Shown: positions 1 through 6,374, counted from the stretch's first letter. The stretch is 6,519 bases of DNA from Holosporales bacterium (GCA_031281515.1 JAITFF010000078.1:1-6519); one strand, 5' to 3'. Made by a program: numbers and translations. The notes: generated by a model not told the origin, from the sequence alone.

Positions 1-150
1 TCTAGCTTCCATTCGGACACCTTCGATCAATGATACCATCGCAGTGAGGATGATAATGGCTGCTCGGGGACATTTTGTTTCAATGTGATGTTTTTTTCCC
101 TGTTGTATAGGGTACTTTACTTCCCTCTTTTTGTTGTTGATTAAATTCAT
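1..150 (-). CDS. Partial gene of unknown function, N-terminal 50 codons
   Basis: An open frame starts at ATG (150-148, read leftward) and stays open for exactly 50 codons to the edge, so the stop lies outside the window. The protein begins MNLINNKKREVKYPIQQ and is rich in Lys and His for about 28 residues. It then becomes hydrophobic (AAIIILTAMVSLIEG, about residues 30-44), which could be a membrane segment or a buried helix. An AGG three bases before the ATG is a weak ribosome binding site. The frame also stays open upstream of this ATG, so the start is chosen for the ATG, the AGG and the promoter candidate at 188-216. It lies 145 bp downstream of aspS on the same strand and probably has its own promoter. 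I do not recognise the family. The other two leftward frames close before the edge, which favours this one. Confidence 0.5.
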   Translation of the reverse strand, partial: MNLINNKKREVKYPIQQGKKHHIETKCPRAAIIILTAMVSLIEGVRMEAR

Positions 151-187
151 ATGCCTATTGCCTACTACTAAGTAATTACGATTCGAT

Positions 188-216
188 ATTGTCAAGTAAT
201 TCTTTCTGTTTGTCAA
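188..216 (-). promoter_or_regulatory. Candidate sigma70-type promoter of the leftward partial gene
   Basis: Read leftward, a perfect -35 hexamer TTGACA (216-211) is followed after 17 bases by GACAAT (193-188), which matches four of six positions of TATAAT. The start point would be near 181, giving a leader of about 30 bases to the ATG at 150. A second perfect TTGACA lies at 195-190 but has only poor -10 matches (CTTAGT or TTAGTA) at the right distance. It may be part of an activator or repressor site instead. Confidence 0.4.
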
Positions 217-219
217 GTA
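189..219. repeat. Two TACTTGACAA direct repeats, 21-bp period
   Basis: The 10-mer TACTTGACAA on the minus strand occurs at 219-210 and again at 198-189. The period is 21 bp, about two turns of the DNA helix, so both copies face the same side. Each contains a perfect TTGACA. They lie in the spacer between aspS and the leftward partial gene. This may be a tandem binding site for a regulator or a duplicated promoter element. In an AT-rich spacer chance is possible. Confidence 0.5.
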
Positions 220-295
220 TTTATTCTGCCCTTTCAATTGATTTATTGTTTTGAGTCTCTTAAGGACTGGTTTTATCCAAAATTTCTGGAAGTAT

Positions 296-2098
296 TCAGC
301 TCTTGCGTTGCGGTAACTTTGAGGTGATATGGAGATCCTTTAACTGGGCTGGACTGACCTCCGATGGAGCCCCCATCATCAAATCCTGGGCATTTTGATT
401 GAACGGAAAGGCTATAACTTCTCGGATGTTGGAAGTGCCCGCCAGGAGCATTACTATACGATCGATCCCTGGGGCACAGCCACCGTGGGGAGGTGTGCCA
501 CATTTGAACGCCTTGACCATTGCCCTGAATTTGTCATCAACGTAACTCCTTTCGTACCCAGCTATCTCAAAGGCTTTATACATTATTTCGGGAATATGAT
601 TCCTGATGGCTCCGCTCGATAGCTCTATTCCATTACAGACTATGTCATATTGAAATGCCTTGATGGATAGGGGATCTTGATTCTCGAGGGCGGATATTCC
701 ACCTTGGGGCATCGAAAATGGATTATGGGAAAATATGATTTGTTTAAGATCTGGATCGTACTCATACATCGGGAAATCGACGACCCAACAGAATCGGAAT
801 ACATTCTTCTCGATGAGATCCAATGCCGTCCCCAGATAGGTTCGGATTAATCCGGCGGTTTTGGCCGCCTCTCGAGAACATATAAAAAATACGCTATCTC
901 CAGGGGTCATTTTATTGATATTAGCTATTTCTGAAAGTTCCTGGGGTGTTAAAAATTTGGCGATTGGCCCCTTGAATTCACCATCTGAGACCATCGATAT
1001 ATATCCCATTCCCGGAAGACCGACCTCTTTTGCCCAATCATTTGACCGATCGAAGAAACTCCGAGGTTCTCGAGAACAGTTGGGCACGTTTATGCTTCGG
1101 ACAATTGCTCCATCCTCAGAAATGGCCCTGGAAAATGCTGAAAATCCGGATCTCTCGAAAAGATTTGTCACATCCTCGATGATAAGCGGATTCCTGAGAT
1201 CAGGTTTATCAGTTCCGTAATGCAACATCGAATCATCAAATGTGATTCGTGGAAAGGGATGGTTCGTGATCGCATATTCGTTACCGGCGAATTCTTTGAA
1301 TACGTCGTATAACACGGGTTCGATGGCCGCAAAAACATCCTCCTGAGAGGCAAAACTCATTTCAAAATCGAGCTGATAAAATTCTCCGGGAGAACGGTCA
1401 GCTCGGGCATCTTCGTCTCGAAAGCACGGAGCTATCTGGAAATATTTATCGAATCCGGCGACCATTAAGAGCTGTTTAAACTGCTGTGGAGCCTGAGGAA
1501 GGGCATAAAATTTACCGGGATGAACACGACTTGGAACGAGGTAATCCCTGGCCCCCTCCGGAGAGGAAGACGTCAGTATGGGGGTCTGGATTTCGAGGAA
1601 TCCGGAATCGATCATCCGTTTCCTTATGAACGAGATCACGTTTGACCGAAGAACGATGTTATCGTGAATAGCTGGACGCCTAAGGTCGAGATATCGGTAG
1701 GTTAATCGCGTTTCTTCAGGAAACTCATTTTCAACATTAATCTGGACCGGCAAAAGCCCATCAGGTTCCGAAAGAATTTCAATCCCATCGACACGTACCT
1801 CGATCATGCCCGACCCCATACGGTCATTAATGGTCTCATCCGACCGACTAACAACTTTACCGGTAATTGTAACCACAGTTTCGTCTTTAAGCCTTTCGGC
1901 GATCTGGAAGGCAGGATCGGTCTGTTGTAGAACGCATTGAGTAACTCCATAGTGATCCCTAAGATCTATGAACAATAAGCCACCGTGATCCCTGATTCGA
2001 TGGACAAAACCGGAGAGTTTGACCACCTCTCCGACGTGATCCGGACGCAGTTCATCACAGGTGTGCGTTCTGAAGGCAGTCCCGTTCCGAGAAGTCAT
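296..2098 (-). CDS. aspS: Aspartyl-tRNA synthetase, bacterial type
   Basis: Cytoplasmic class II aminoacyl-tRNA synthetase that activates aspartate with ATP and charges tRNA-Asp. The 600 residues match the usual bacterial length. The OB-fold anticodon-binding domain covers about 1-110 (FVHRIRDHGG at 31-40). Motif 1 lies in the region 155-185, followed by PEGARDYLVPSRV (180-192). Motif 2 is FRDEDARADRSPGEF (226-240), the bacterial GAD insertion lies at about 290-420, SHNPFSMP is at 457-464, and motif 3 GIDRIVMLLAG is at 544-554. All are intact. The start is ATG, with only a weak purine-rich site (GAG, then AAAGAAA) ahead of it, and the stop is TGA. The OB loop reads RDHGG, with His where discriminating E. 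coli AspRS has Leu. This resembles non-discriminating enzymes that also charge tRNA-Asn for GatCAB, but the second signature position is not clear-cut. The gene stands alone, divergent from the PAAR-like gene. Confidence 0.98.
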   Translation of the reverse strand: MTSRNGTAFRTHTCDELRPDHVGEVVKLSGFVHRIRDHGGLLFIDLRDHYGVTQCVLQQTDPAFQIAERLKDETVVTITGKVVSRSDETINDRMGSGMIEVRVDGIEILSEPDGLLPVQINVENEFPEETRLTYRYLDLRRPAIHDNIVLRSNVISFIRKRMIDSGFLEIQTPILTSSSPEGARDYLVPSRVHPGKFYALPQAPQQFKQLLMVAGFDKYFQIAPCFRDEDARADRSPGEFYQLDFEMSFASQEDVFAAIEPVLYDVFKEFAGNEYAITNHPFPRITFDDSMLHYGTDKPDLRNPLIIEDVTNLFERSGFSAFSRAISEDGAIVRSINVPNCSREPRSFFDRSNDWAKEVGLPGMGYISMVSDGEFKGPIAKFLTPQELSEIANINKMTPGDSVFFICSREAAKTAGLIRTYLGTALDLIEKNVFRFCWVVDFPMYEYDPDLKQIIFSHNPFSMPQGGISALENQDPLSIKAFQYDIVCNGIELSSGAIRNHIPEIMYKAFEIAGYERSYVDDKFRAMVKAFKCGTPPHGGCAPGIDRIVMLLAGTSNIREVIAFPFNQNAQDLMMGAPSEVSPAQLKDLHITSKLPQRKS

Positions 2099-2144
2099 TT
2101 TCTTTGATCTCAGTCTGAAAAAGAAACGTAATTCCTACACTGAT

Positions 2145-2174
2145 AATATACACGTCATCGTACGCCGGTTTGAA
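2145..2174 (-). promoter_or_regulatory. Candidate aspS promoter
   Basis: Read leftward, TTCAAA (2174-2169, four of six matches to TTGACA) is followed after 18 bases by TATATT (2150-2145, five of six matches to TATAAT). The predicted start point near 2138 gives a leader of about 40 bases before the aspS ATG at 2098. No leader peptide, T-box or attenuator hairpin is visible in that leader. Confidence 0.45.
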
Positions 2175-2271
2175 GCAATTTAACTAAACGCCTGAATAAA
2201 CAGCCAAAACATCGTACATTCTGCAAAAAATCTTCGTTTAGCTCGAAAATCGGGTATATTCTTAGGCAAAA

Positions 2272-2280
2272 TGATATAAA
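2272..2280 (+). promoter_or_regulatory. Extended -10 element ahead of the PAAR-like gene
   Basis: TGATATAAA fits an extended -10 (TGn followed by TATAAA, five of six matches). No good -35 lies 16-18 bases upstream, which extended -10 promoters can tolerate. The start point would be near 2287, leaving a leader of about 9 bases before the ATG at 2296. This would exclude the in-frame TTG (2281) and GTG (2284) as starts. A second AT-rich hexamer, TATATT at 2255-2260, also lacks a -35 and could serve instead. Confidence 0.35.
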
Positions 2281-2295
2281 TTGGTGCCTGTTTCA

Positions 2296-2697
2296 ATGCC
2301 GATTGCCGTTTGCGGGGCAATGTGCCAGTGCAGTTTTGGAACGGCCCCGTCATCCCTTGTAATAATCCCGAAACCTCCGATCGTCATGATGGCCGGAATG
2401 CCGGTCGGTACCATAGTCGATATTGTTCCGATGCTTAACATAATGCCATTCGGGATGTGTACGACCGTGACAAATCCGACGGTCGCATCGGCAACGGCGG
2501 CGGCAACGGCCGCAGCCCTCGGAGTATTTACTCTCACTCCGATGCCGTGCATCCCCGTCATTCCAGCTCCATGGATCACGACGAAACTAACAGTCATGCT
2601 CCCGCAGGGTCCTGTCCTCTCTCATGATGCAAAATGCATATGTGCGTGGGGAGGAAATATTAGTATCATATCTCCCGGGCAGGTTATCGTCAACTAA
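2296..2697 (+). CDS. DUF4280 PAAR-like protein (putative injection-system spike tip)
   Basis: A small protein of 133 residues from ATG 2296. PAAR-like proteins form the sharp tip on the VgrG-type spike of type VI and related contractile machines and can link to toxins. The sequence follows the DUF4280 pattern in order: an N-terminal GAMCQCSFG (7-15), a middle IMPFGMC (49-55), an Ala/Thr-rich stretch (65-75), PMPCIPVIPAPW (82-93), and a C-terminal CICAWGG (114-120) with SPGQ (126-129). Cys12, Cys55, Cys85, Cys114 and Cys116 sit in the family's conserved places and could bind metal or pair. There is no signal peptide and no toxin extension. The frame could begin at TTG 2281 or GTG 2284, but family members usually begin a few residues before the GA...CSFG motif, which favours ATG 2296. 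The ribosome site is weak (GGTG, 9 bases upstream). No vgrG, tube, sheath, Rhs or immunity gene is adjacent. The family call is firm and the machine it serves is unknown. Confidence 0.85.
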   Translation: MPIAVCGAMCQCSFGTAPSSLVIIPKPPIVMMAGMPVGTIVDIVPMLNIMPFGMCTTVTNPTVASATAAATAAALGVFTLTPMPCIPVIPAPWITTKLTVMLPQGPVLSHDAKCICAWGGNISIISPGQVIVN

Positions 2698-2895
2698 CCT
2701 GGTACGGTGTTTACGTCATAGAATCAAGTATTTTTCATGTTCTGCAAACACTAGACCTCCCCCGTAACTCTCCACAATCAGCTTTTTGGTACGTCAATTC
2801 GCTGCTCCAACGCTCACGTACGCCCAGGTTTCACAGCGGCAGGATTGCCATAATCGCCCCACTTTCCATCATAACATCGGTCAAGAAATGAACAT
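2698..2895. other. Convergent intergenic spacer
   Basis: This 198-bp spacer separates the stop of the PAAR-like gene from the stop of the SPFH gene. I see no coding frame and no Rho-independent terminator. The only notable structure is a 6-bp inverted repeat, GTACGT (2789-2794) and ACGTAC (2816-2821), around a 21-base loop and without a T-tract on either strand. Termination here may be Rho-dependent. Confidence 0.5.
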
Positions 2896-3813
2896 TTAAT
2901 TCTTCTCCTCACGCAGCTCAAAAGCACTAGCAGCGAAGATGGTTTCTCTCAGCTGCTCGTTGACTGATGCAATACTCCCTGGCGAATGAGGAACGAAAAC
3001 GACGCTAGCCCTTGAGTTAGCCCCGATGTCTTTGAGGGCATCGATATACTGGATCAGGAGGACCATGTCCATTACGCTCGTCGGGGTCAATCCGGTTTGC
3101 CGAACCAGATCCTCAACCGAATGACTCAGACCCTCGATGATTGCCTGTCTCTGACCGGCGACTCCTTGACCATGTAAAATGCTGGCCTCAGCTTCCGCCT
3201 CCGCCTGCTTTACCTTTAAAATCTTCTCGGCCTCCCCCTTCTCGTTAGAGGCTATCCTCAGCCTCTGCGCCGTATTTATCTCGTTCATTGCTGCCTTGAC
3301 ATTCGGATCAGGATCGATATCCGTTATCAGGGCCTTGATAATTTCATATCCAAAATCTGACATTGGGACTTTCAGTTCATTCCTTACGGCGTCGGCTACA
3401 TCGTCCTTCCTAGAGAATACATCATCCAAATCCAACAGCGGAACCTGAGCCCTCACCAAATCGAAAACGAAGGCCTTAATTTGGGAGTCCGGATCCTGGA
3501 GGGTGTAAAACGCCTCATAAACTTTAGATGGCAAAACTTTATACTGAACGGCAATGATGACCCTCACGAAAACGTCGTCCTTGGTCTTGGTTTCGACATC
3601 AACCTCGAGCTGGTGAATTCTAAGCGAAATAGGGGGCCTGATAGCCTCTACTAGAGGAATCTTGAAATTCAAGCCCGGATAACAAATCCGATTAAATTTT
3701 CCTAATCTCTCGACGATGACACAGGTCTGCTGTCGGACAATGAATAGCGATATACATGCGACAACAAAAACAAAGACTATTACTGGTGAGTAGTTAATTA
3801 AGATACTGATCAT
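2896..3813 (-). CDS. SPFH/band 7 membrane protein, HIR-like (stomatin superfamily)
   Basis: A 305-residue scaffold protein expected in the cytoplasmic membrane, where SPFH proteins assemble into large rings or microdomains and influence proteases and other membrane proteins. An N-terminal membrane segment lies at about 8-26. The SPFH domain follows, with GKFNRICYPGLNFKIPL (38-54), ETKTKDDVFVRV (74-85), FVFDLVRAQVPLLDLDDVF (115-133) and GYEIIKALITDIDPD (155-169). Then come MNEINTAQRLR (176-186) and an Ala/Glu-rich coiled coil (about 187-212). The C-terminal part contains VMDMVLLIQYIDALKDIGA (247-265) and VFVPHSPGS (272-280). These blocks recall plant hypersensitive-induced reaction (HIR) proteins and their bacterial relatives more than HflK/HflC. 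E. coli QmcA is the other close comparison. The ATG overlaps the trxA stop (ATGA), with GAGG about 10 bases upstream. It is the last gene of the operon. Its client is unknown. Confidence 0.9.
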   Translation of the reverse strand: MISILINYSPVIVFVFVVACISLFIVRQQTCVIVERLGKFNRICYPGLNFKIPLVEAIRPPISLRIHQLEVDVETKTKDDVFVRVIIAVQYKVLPSKVYEAFYTLQDPDSQIKAFVFDLVRAQVPLLDLDDVFSRKDDVADAVRNELKVPMSDFGYEIIKALITDIDPDPNVKAAMNEINTAQRLRIASNEKGEAEKILKVKQAEAEAEASILHGQGVAGQRQAIIEGLSHSVEDLVRQTGLTPTSVMDMVLLIQYIDALKDIGANSRASVVFVPHSPGSIASVNEQLRETIFAASAFELREEKN

Positions 3814-4139
3814 GAATCCGCGACCTCAAGAATCCACTGGATTAGGGCAGACTTCGAAATGAATCCAGTTTTACTCGCCAATTCTACTCGATTCTTGAGG
3901 ACGAGTAAAGTGGGGAGAGATTGAATACCATATTCGGCCCCGATTTCCTTGGCCTCGTCGACGTTGATTTTTACGATCGTGAGATGATCCGGCAAATCGC
4001 CCTGAGCTTCCTCCAGGATTGCCGACAGCATTCTGCACGGCCCGCACCATGGCGCCCAAAAATCCAGCAATACCAACCCACTTCCATCCAAAATGGCACT
4101 TAAAGATTCAATACTATCGGATGTAGTAAGTGTTGCCAC
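3810..4139 (-). CDS. trxA: Thioredoxin
   Basis: A 109-residue cytoplasmic thioredoxin, a single-domain dithiol reductant kept reduced by thioredoxin reductase in most bacteria. The active site is WCGPC (31-35, within DFWAPWCGPCRM), with the buried Asp26 and the cis-proline Pro76 (SLPT, 74-77) both present. There is no signal peptide or membrane anchor. The length is that of a classical thioredoxin. The start is GTG, whose G is the last base of the popZ stop (TAGTG), with GGAGGG just three bases upstream, so translation is probably coupled to popZ. Its stop overlaps the start of the SPFH gene in ATGA. Thioredoxin-fold proteins also neighbour SPFH genes elsewhere (for example ybbN near qmcA in E. 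coli), so a functional link is plausible. Whether this is the main cellular thioredoxin or a dedicated one cannot be told from the window. Confidence 0.95.
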   Translation of the reverse strand: MATLTTSDSIESLSAILDGSGLVLLDFWAPWCGPCRMLSAILEEAQGDLPDHLTIVKINVDEAKEIGAEYGIQSLPTLLVLKNRVELASKTGFISKSALIQWILEVADS

Positions 4140-4696
4140 TATCCCTCCGCCTTAAGTCTTTCGATTTCGCAAAGGACTGCCTCTTCGACGATGGCCAACA
4201 TATTATCCTCCAGCCACTTGTCGATTTTCTCTTCCACTATAGCTCTGAAGAAATTGAAAATCATCTCCTCTAATTCAGTTTTCCCACATCCACTTGAAGT
4301 GGGCTTTCCGTAGGATTTCAGAGCATCAGTTAGTTTATCGAAAGGCCCTGGGCGCTTGGAATGGACCGTTATTACCTCCTCAGCCAATTCACTTTGCTCT
4401 ATGTAGCGCGAAGAATCATTACGACTGGGGATCGGTTGAATTGTTTCAGGAGATGCCGGAGATCCAGAAGTACCAGCAATATCACCAGCCCCCAGGTTGA
4501 TTACGTCGAGATTCACATCAGTTGGAGATTGCCCAGTATCCGGAACGCTTTCCTTCGTTTCTGATGAACCTCCACTCTTTCCGGATTCTTCCTCGGAAAC
4601 GTATTTCCTGATGGACGACAGAATGTCCTCCATGGTCATTTCGTCGTTCCGCTTGCTATTACTGCCGCTTCCTCTGTTGCTTCCCGGGAAATTCAT
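4139..4696 (-). CDS. popZ: PopZ-like polar-organizing protein (DUF2497)
   Basis: A 185-residue cytoplasmic protein. PopZ of Caulobacter self-assembles at the cell pole and anchors ParB-bound chromosome origins and polar regulators. The layout is typical: a short N-terminal helix motif MTMEDILSSIRKYVSEE (20-36), a long disordered acidic/Ser/Pro-rich linker (about 37-115), and a C-terminal oligomerisation block (about 138-185). The block includes LEEMIFNFFRAIVEEKIDKW (142-161), followed by LEDNMLAIVEEAV and EIERL. The start ATG 4696 has a strong GAGGGGG site 8 bases upstream (4711-4705). Met20 is a possible alternative but lacks this site. A Gly/Ser/Asn-rich extension of about 19 residues therefore precedes the motif. 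It lies 30 bp after the TolC-family gene, as is common in alphaproteobacteria. The usual downstream valS is replaced by trxA. Confidence 0.9.
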   Translation of the reverse strand: MNFPGSNRGSGSNSKRNDEMTMEDILSSIRKYVSEEESGKSGGSSETKESVPDTGQSPTDVNLDVINLGAGDIAGTSGSPASPETIQPIPSRNDSSRYIEQSELAEEVITVHSKRPGPFDKLTDALKSYGKPTSSGCGKTELEEMIFNFFRAIVEEKIDKWLEDNMLAIVEEAVLCEIERLKAEG

Positions 4697-4726
4697 TAGC
4701 CGTACCCCCTCGATAGTCCGCTACCT

Positions 4727-6196
4727 TTACAACACCCTCATTTTTGTTTCAGCGAAGTGGGCCTGTAAACTGTTCTCAGAATGCTGATCAACCTTAAGCT
4801 TGAGATTGTGAGGGTTCATTCCTCCGATCAACGCGATTGCCGAACACTGGCCGACAAAGTATTCTTTTTCGGCTTGAATTGCAAGGAATTTTGCTTCAAA
4901 AAGCTCCTGCTGAGCCTTGAGGACGTCATTCACTATCTTGAGCCCAGCATTATATTCCTCTTCCGTCACCTTCAGAGCTAATTCTCGTGCCTCTACAGCC
5001 GCTTTAGCCGATTCGATATTGCGTTGAGCCGAAACGAGTGCAGCCCAGGTAGATGTAATCTCTGTTCTCGTTTCTTCGATAGCTTTTTCATTTTCTACGG
5101 CAGCCTTGGAGACCAACTCCTGGGCCTGCCTTTTTTCTGATCTGCCAACGCCAGCATCATAAATGGGGATAGCTGCGACTACCCGAAATGCATGATCCCT
5201 ACTATTGTTATTGTGGTTATTCGCTTGGTCTGCCTTGGTCAAGTGGTAGCCATATGAGTATTGAAAATCAACTGTTGGCAGAGATTTTGCAACTGGTTTT
5301 TTCGCCGCCTCTCTGGCGGCAGCCAGCGAATCCGCCGCCGCGATTATGTTCGGATTACGCCTCATTGCCAAATCTATCCCTTGTTTTACTGTCATGCTGG
5401 TATTAAACAGCTGTTTTGGAGCATCTAGTTTGATTGGCAAAACAAATCCCGATATCTCTGTAAATTTCGCGCGTAAAGACTGGTAGTCAGACTCTGCCTT
5501 AGCCAATTTTGCCTCTACCTCGGCGCAACTTGCCGAGGCCTGAGCAACGTCTAGATATTTAGCTCCCCCAGTTTTATACATCTCCTGTGCGACCTTAAGG
5601 CTTTCGTGCCTGGATTCCAGCAGGGCCTTGATATGTAGTAATTCCTGCATTTTTGCGTAAATTTCGAAGTAATAGGCAGCTACCTCTCTGAGCACCTTTT
5701 GCTTTGTGGCTTCATATTTACTCCATCGAGCCCTTATCTGTAAGTCAACCTCCTTGATGGCAGCAAGGTCAGCTCCTCCGTGAAAAAGATTGAGTTTGGT
5801 AGTAATTCCATACTCCTTTTCCCTACTCTTAGAGGAACCTCTTTTTCCCGGATCACCTTCTGGGACGTCAGGCGTCCAGGCCTCACCATATCTCGCGTTA
5901 TAGCCGGCATTTGCAGCCATTGTTGGAAACATTGCAGACCTTACCGAAATATATCCCTCATGGCCGGCCCTTATCTCGTACTCCATTGCCAGAATATCTT
6001 TATTGGTTATGAGGGCATGTTCAAATGCCTGAAATAATGCGCAACGCTTATCATTGACCTTGTTCGTTGCCTCTTTTTTATTTTGTGATTCTTTTTTCTC
6101 AGAATTCGAAGGCTTATCGTCGGCTTTAGGTGTGGTAGTTGCTGATAATGGCAGCGCACAAACAACGGCTAGAAGGAGAAACCTTTTACAAAACAT
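4727..6196 (-). CDS. tolC: TolC-family outer-membrane efflux/secretion channel
   Basis: An outer-membrane channel of the TolC family (489 residues), which forms a trimeric tunnel used by type I secretion and multidrug efflux. A signal peptide, MFCKRFLLLAVVCALPLSA, is followed by an unusual Lys/Glu/Asn/Ser-rich stretch (about 22-50). The first efflux repeat (about 52-250) begins with LFQAFEHALITNKDI (54-68) and the second (about 266-460) with VKQGIDLAMRRNPNI (270-284). Both contain long Ala/Glu-rich helices, and AGLKIVNDVLKAQQELFEAK (417-436) is a family hallmark. A polar insert, NNHNNNSRD (326-334), probably lies in a beta-barrel turn. The same frame could start six codons upstream at TTG 6214. 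ATG 6196 is preferred because the signal peptide begins there and the promoter candidate leaves a normal leader, although its ribosome site is weak. It is the first gene of the operon with popZ, trxA and the SPFH gene. No inner-membrane pump or adaptor gene is adjacent. Confidence 0.92.
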   Translation of the reverse strand: MFCKRFLLLAVVCALPLSATTTPKADDKPSNSEKKESQNKKEATNKVNDKRCALFQAFEHALITNKDILAMEYEIRAGHEGYISVRSAMFPTMAANAGYNARYGEAWTPDVPEGDPGKRGSSKSREKEYGITTKLNLFHGGADLAAIKEVDLQIRARWSKYEATKQKVLREVAAYYFEIYAKMQELLHIKALLESRHESLKVAQEMYKTGGAKYLDVAQASASCAEVEAKLAKAESDYQSLRAKFTEISGFVLPIKLDAPKQLFNTSMTVKQGIDLAMRRNPNIIAAADSLAAAREAAKKPVAKSLPTVDFQYSYGYHLTKADQANNHNNNSRDHAFRVVAAIPIYDAGVGRSEKRQAQELVSKAAVENEKAIEETRTEITSTWAALVSAQRNIESAKAAVEARELALKVTEEEYNAGLKIVNDVLKAQQELFEAKFLAIQAEKEYFVGQCSAIALIGGMNPHNLKLKVDQHSENSLQAHFAETKMRVL

Positions 6197-6231
6197 TTCA
6201 TGATATCTCGACAATTTTCGTCCATGTCAGG

Positions 6232-6260
6232 AGGATAGCATCATTGACCTTTTTTTACAA
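6232..6260 (-). promoter_or_regulatory. Candidate promoter of the tolC-popZ-trxA-SPFH operon
   Basis: Read leftward, TTGTAA (6260-6255, four of six matches) is followed after 17 bases by TATCCT (6237-6232, four of six matches). The start point near 6226 gives a leader of about 30 bases to ATG 6196 but only about 12 to the alternative TTG 6214. Both hexamers are imperfect, so the call is tentative. Confidence 0.35.
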
Positions 6261-6274
6261 AAGCTAGAATTGTG

Positions 6275-6313
6275 CAAAAGTTTTGCCCATCAAGGCAACC
6301 AAAATTTTGCCCC
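6275..6313. repeat. Two near-palindromic CAAAA(G)TTTTGCCC repeats
   Basis: CAAAAGTTTTGCCC (6275-6288) and CAAAATTTTGCCCC (6300-6313) are almost the same sequence, starting 25 bp apart. The core of the second, CAAAATTTTG, is a perfect 10-bp palindrome; the first has one extra central G. They lie between the two divergent promoter candidates, and the second overlaps the rightward -35. This arrangement would suit a shared operator for a dimeric regulator, but no regulator gene is in view. Confidence 0.45.
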
Positions 6314-6335
6314 GATGTGATTAATCTGTTATACT
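6307..6335 (+). promoter_or_regulatory. Sigma70-type promoter of the rightward partial gene
   Basis: TTGCCC (6307-6312, four of six matches) and TATACT (6330-6335, five of six matches) are separated by the ideal 17 bases. The start point near 6342 gives a leader of about 33 bases to the GTG at 6375. This is the best-formed promoter in the window. Confidence 0.6.
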
Positions 6336-6374
6336 TAATCTGTGAAGCGAGGCATCGCTCTTGGGGAGGATGCA

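Noticed and set aside
224..298. Terminator just after aspS
   Set aside because: Only a 4-bp stem (AGTC/GACT) is visible and no T-run follows it on the coding strand.
861..1220. Rightward 119-codon open frame inside aspS
   Set aside because: It lies fully within the GAD-insertion part of an intact aspS on the other strand and has no recognisable motif.
2281..2295. TTG 2281 or GTG 2284 as the start of the PAAR-like protein
   Set aside because: Family members usually begin only a few residues before the GA...CSFG motif, and these codons have no ribosome site at the right distance.
2262..2597. Leftward 111-codon open frame opposite the PAAR-like gene
   Set aside because: It is a shadow of the PAAR-like frame: its repetitive Gly/Ile/Val/His composition mirrors the Ala/Pro/Met-rich sense protein and it resembles no family I know.
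2789..2821. Inverted repeat GTACGT/ACGTAC as a terminator for the convergent genes
   Set aside because: The stem is only 6 bp with a 21-base loop and no T-tract on either strand.
6197..6214. TTG start for the TolC-family protein, six codons longer
   Set aside because: The extra residues SRYHE spoil a clean signal peptide, and the promoter candidate leaves only about 12 bases of leader. It is not excluded experimentally.
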